From Sphingomonas sp. BK345 (lineage in GTDB: Bacteria; Pseudomonadota; Alphaproteobacteria; Sphingomonadales; Sphingomonadaceae): a DNA stretch of 64,000 bases. Each line of letters opens with the position of its first letter. Positions within the stretch are counted from its first letter, which is position 1. The DNA lies in assembly GCF_014193845.1 (NCBI RefSeq), contig NZ_JACHZX010000003.1, forward strand, positions 744,001 through 808,000, written 5' to 3'. Shown in pieces: positions 61,336 to 64,000 of the stretch. Both the position numbers and the translations under genes were made by a program. A model generated the notes under the pieces. That model was not told the DNA's origin, did no database searches, and worked only from the letters and a program-made list of their open reading frames with translations.

Positions 61336-62618
61336 CCGCGCGGCGGCACCTGCGCCTTGGGGAAGTCCTTCCACACCGCGTCATAGTCGAGCTGCGCGTG
61401 CGCCAGCGCGTGCGACGTCGGACGGTACGGCCAGCAGCTCTCCAGCATGAACGCCATCGTGCCCTCGATCCTGTGCGGTCTGAGGTCGGCCTCGGAGGCG
61501 CCGCGCCAGCTCGCCAGATCGGGGCCGTGGCCCGCCATCATGTTGTGGAGCGAGAGGCCGCCGGGCCGGAAGCCCTCCGCCTTGGCGTCATAGGCGCCGG
61601 TGATCAGCCCCATCGCCTCGCTCATCACGTTGCGGTGGAACCATGGCGGGCGGAACGTGTCCTCCGCCACCATCCAGCGCGGCGGGAAGATCACGAAGTC
61701 GGCGTTGGCGCGGCCGGGCACGTCGCTCGGGCTGGTGAGGACGGTGAAGATCGACGGATCGGGATGGTCGAAGCTGACCGTGTTGATCGTCATGAACCGC
61801 GCGAGGTCGTAGCGCCAGGGCGCGAGGTTGCCGTGCCATGCCACCACGTCGAGCGGGCTGTGGTCGAGCGTGGTGGTCCACAACGTGCCGAGGAACTTCT
61901 GCACCACCTCGGTCGGCCGATCCTCGTCCTCGTAGCGCGCCACCGGCGTCTCGACGTCGCGCGGGTTGGCGAGGCCGTTGGCACCGATCGGGCCGAGATC
62001 GGGCAGGCGGAAGAGGGCGCCGTGATTCTCCGCGACATAGCCGCTGGCCCGGCCGTCGGGCAGCATCGCGCGGAAGCGCACCCCGCGCGGTACCAGCGCG
62101 ACCTGCCCGGGCGCGACCTCGACGCGGCCGAGCTCGGTGTCGAGCCGCAGCCGCCCGCTCTGCGGGATGAACAGCAGCTCGCCATCCGAGTCCATGAAGA
62201 CGCGGTCGGTCATGTCGCGGTTCGCGGCATAGACGTGGAGCGCGACCCCCTCCAGCTCGGCGGGGTCGCGGTTGGCGAGCATCGTCATCATGCCGTCGAC
62301 GAGGTCGGTCGGTGCGTCGGGGGCGGGGAGCGGGTCCCAGCGCAGCCGGTTGGGCGCGAGCGGCGCGGCCTCGGTGCCGGCGGCGAACAGTGCCGCGCCA
62401 TGGTAGCGCTGATAGGGCGGGTGCTCGGCGGTGGGGCGAAGCCGGTACAGCCAGGAGCGGCGGTTCTCATGGCGCGGCGCGGTGAAGGCGGTGCCGGAGA
62501 GCTGCTCGGCATAGAGGCCGAAGGCGGGCTTCTGCGGCGAGTTGCGCCCGATCGGCAGCGCGCCGGGCACCGCCTCGGTCGAGACGTGATTGCCGAAGCC
62601 GGGAATGTAGTCGCTCAT
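61332..62618 (-). CDS. hmgA: Homogentisate 1,2-dioxygenase
   Basis: 428 residues, normal length. Characteristic start [19 protein letters not shown] and [21 protein letters not shown]; the Fe(II)-binding end contains [29 protein letters not shown] and FMLESCWPY. It cleaves the homogentisate ring to maleylacetoacetate in tyrosine degradation. ATG 62618 fits. It is downstream of hppD (388-base gap) and overlaps the small Rieske gene. A fumarylacetoacetase gene is not in the window. Confidence 0.96.
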   Translation of the reverse strand: MSDYIPGFGNHVSTEAVPGALPIGRNSPQKPAFGLYAEQLSGTAFTAPRHENRRSWLYRLRPTAEHPPYQRYHGAALFAAGTEAAPLAPNRLRWDPLPAPDAPTDLVDGMMTMLANRDPAELEGVALHVYAANRDMTDRVFMDSDGELLFIPQSGRLRLDTELGRVEVAPGQVALVPRGVRFRAMLPDGRASGYVAENHGALFRLPDLGPIGANGLANPRDVETPVARYEDEDRPTEVVQKFLGTLWTTTLDHSPLDVVAWHGNLAPWRYDLARFMTINTVSFDHPDPSIFTVLTSPSDVPGRANADFVIFPPRWMVAEDTFRPPWFHRNVMSEAMGLITGAYDAKAEGFRPGGLSLHNMMAGHGPDLASWRGASEADLRPHRIEGTMAFMLESCWPYRPTSHALAHAQLDYDAVWKDFPKAQVPPRG

Positions 62619-63006
62619 GCGCCGCTCTCCTGTCGAACTTGGTCGCCGCGTGATGGGCGGGGCCGATCGCCGTCGACGACGTTGGTCATGGCGCACGGCT
62701 CGGCCTTCCGCATCCTTCGTCGCTCGATCACGATGTTCCTCTTTGCACCGTCATCTCGCCTTCCACCGTCGTCTTCCCCTTTTCTCCGTCATCCCCCACT
62801 TTCTCCGTCATCCCGCGGAGGCGGGGATCCATAAACGCTGACATCGGTGTAAGAGGGGCCACGTCAGCGCGTCTGGATCCCCGCCTTCGCGGGGATGACG
62901 GAAGAGAGATGGGTCGTGGCGACGATGCAGGGGGCCGTTCCGTTGCTCGCCAGTTCGTTGCCCGCCTGCCGCCTGCCGCCTGCCGCCACCCGCGCGGTGC
63001 TCGCGC
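62619..63006. repeat. 388-base gap with an inverted pair of dispersed repeats
   Basis: CCGTCATCCCGCGGAGGCGG (from 62806), continuing to CGCTGAC at 62842, is mirrored by GTCAGCG at 62863, continuing to CGCCTTCGCGGGGATGACGG ending at 62901. Each copy is the common CGTCATyCCCGCG/CGCGGGrATGACG proteobacterial repeat. A short direct duplication TTTCTCCGTCATCCC lies just before it. No gene is seen; the hmgA promoter probably lies at 62619-62760. Confidence 0.7.
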
Positions 63007-64000
63007 TCACGCGTCCACGGTGATCACCCCGCGGCGGATCTGGTCGAGCTCGATCGACTCGTACAGCGCCTGGAAATTGCCGTTGCCGAAGCCCTGGTTG
63101 CCCTTGCGCTGGATGATCTCGAAGAAAATCGGCCCCACCATCGTCTCGGTGAAGATCTGGAGCAGCAGCCCCTCCTCGCCGACGTTGCCGTCGATCAGGA
63201 TGCGGTTCTTGCGCAGCCGCTCGAGGTCCTCGCCGTGGTTCGGCACGCGCTGGTCGACCAGCTCGTAATAGGTCTCGATCGTGTCCTGCAGCTTCACGCC
63301 GCGCGCACGCAGCTTCTCGACCGTCGCGTAGATGTCGTCGGTGGTGAGCGCGAGATGCTGGATGCCCTCGCCGTTGTAATCGCGGATGAACTCCTCGATC
63401 TGGCTTTTGTCGTCCTGGCTCTCGTTAAGCGGGATGCGGATCGCGCGATCGGGCGCGATCATCGCCTGGCTGAACAGCCCGGTCGCCTTGCCCTTGATGT
63501 CGAAGTACTTCTGCTCCTCGAAGCCGAAGATCTGGCCGTAGAACTCGGCCCAGACGCGCATCTGCCCACGACGGACATTGTGGGTGAGATGATCGAGCAG
63601 GTCGAGCCCGACGTCGTTCGCCGCCATCGCCGCGGCGGCGCCGGGGACCTGGTCCCAGCCGTCGTAGATCGAGCCCGCCGCGCCGTGGCGGTCGACGAGG
63701 TACAGCAGCGAGCCGCCGATCCCCTCCAGCGCGGGGAGCTCGTCGAGCGCCTGGCCCGCCGGCGCCGGTTTGGCGCCGCGCGCGATCGCGGCGTCATAGG
63801 CGGCGCGCGCGTCGTGGACGCGGAACGCCATCGCGCTCGCCGAGGGGCCGTGCGCGGCGCGGAAGTCGGCGGCGTGGCCGCTGGCCTCGCGGTTGATCAG
63901 CAGCGTGATGCGACCCTGCTGATAGCGCGTCAGCGCGCGCGTGGGATGGGTCGCGGTGGCGACGAAGCCGAGCGCCTCGAACTGCGCCGCCAGCGCGTCC
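63007..64000 (-). CDS. hppD: 4-hydroxyphenylpyruvate dioxygenase, 5' end outside window
   Basis: About 331 C-terminal residues are present and the frame is open to base 64000. Family motifs: DHLTHNVRRGQMRVWAEFYGQIFGFEEQKYFDIKG with an iron-ligand His, EGIQHLALTTDDIY with the second His, and the C-terminal Glu ligand in TMVGPIFFEIIQRKGNQGFG, GNFQALYESIE. It converts 4-hydroxyphenylpyruvate to homogentisate, feeding hmgA. The in-frame ATG at 63831 is internal. The N-terminal vicinal-oxygen-chelate domain begins beyond the window. Confidence 0.95.
   Translation of the reverse strand, partial: DALAAQFEALGFVATATHPTRALTRYQQGRITLLINREASGHAADFRAAHGPSASAMAFRVHDARAAYDAAIARGAKPAPAGQALDELPALEGIGGSLLYLVDRHGAAGSIYDGWDQVPGAAAAMAANDVGLDLLDHLTHNVRRGQMRVWAEFYGQIFGFEEQKYFDIKGKATGLFSQAMIAPDRAIRIPLNESQDDKSQIEEFIRDYNGEGIQHLALTTDDIYATVEKLRARGVKLQDTIETYYELVDQRVPNHGEDLERLRKNRILIDGNVGEEGLLLQIFTETMVGPIFFEIIQRKGNQGFGNGNFQALYESIELDQIRRGVITVDA

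Noticed and set aside
1..64000. tRNA, rRNA, prophage or plasmid origin
   Set aside because: No tRNA cloverleaf, rRNA segment, phage structural gene, replication initiator or iteron was recognised by eye.

Overview
The window is GC-rich chromosomal DNA from what looks like a sphingomonad (Sphingomonas or a close relative, Alphaproteobacteria). The evidence is the number of large TonB-dependent receptors (four complete, one entering from the left edge, one broken), a UrcA-family protein, GTG/ATG-overlapped operons, and short palindromic intergenic repeats of the kind common in that group. No rRNA, tRNA or CRISPR array was recognised. All calls rest on reading the sequence; no database search was run.

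Layout. (1) 1-3622: 3' part of a TonB receptor, a Tat-exported FAD oxidoreductase, and the C-terminal stub of a PepSY-TM protein cut by an IS6-family element (3623-4469) whose transposase is frameshifted. (2) 4587-19569: a probable xylan/glucan utilisation locus. It has two JmjC/cupin-8 proteins, four tandem overlapping members of the flavin-dependent tryptophan-halogenase superfamily (one with key residues changed), a 1178-residue TonB receptor under a xyl-box-like operator, a GH10 xylanase and a GH9 cellulase. (3) 19993-24105: ferredoxin reductase, [2Fe-2S] ferredoxin and another TonB receptor. (4) 24318-27132: two small secreted proteins, a secreted beta-propeller and a sterol-desaturase-family enzyme. 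(5) 27218-42010: a minus-strand block in which LysR, an ABC transporter (binding protein, permease, ATPase), two DUF1989 proteins, a biotin-dependent urea/guanidine carboxylase and allophanate hydrolase run directly into a hybrid histidine kinase, a LuxR-type response regulator and a TPR-sulfotransferase. The gene content matches the guanidine carboxylase pathway rather than simple urea breakdown. (6) 42360-43986: a membrane protein and a second sterol-desaturase paralogue. (7) 44043-49216: two decayed fragments of the same IS6 transposase flank a YfiR-like protein, a TonB receptor and a chemoreceptor. (8) 49217-52157: ccmF-ccmG-ccmH for cytochrome c maturation. (9) 52383-53557: a lower-GC islet with two genes of uncertain function. 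(10) 53855-57786: cysQ-cysD-cysNC sulfate activation, with a nested repeat between cysD and cysNC. (11) 57800-60780: a TonB receptor pseudogene with an internal deletion, and an intact receptor. (12) 60967-64000: tyrosine/homogentisate catabolism (hppD, hmgA, a small Rieske protein).

How the parts may fit: region 2 would import plant polysaccharide fragments through the TonB receptor and cut them with GH10/GH9, while the halogenases and cupin proteins modify an unknown substrate. Region 5 would import guanidine or a related compound and convert it to ammonia and CO2. PAPS made by region 10 could supply the sulfotransferase of region 5. These links are inference.
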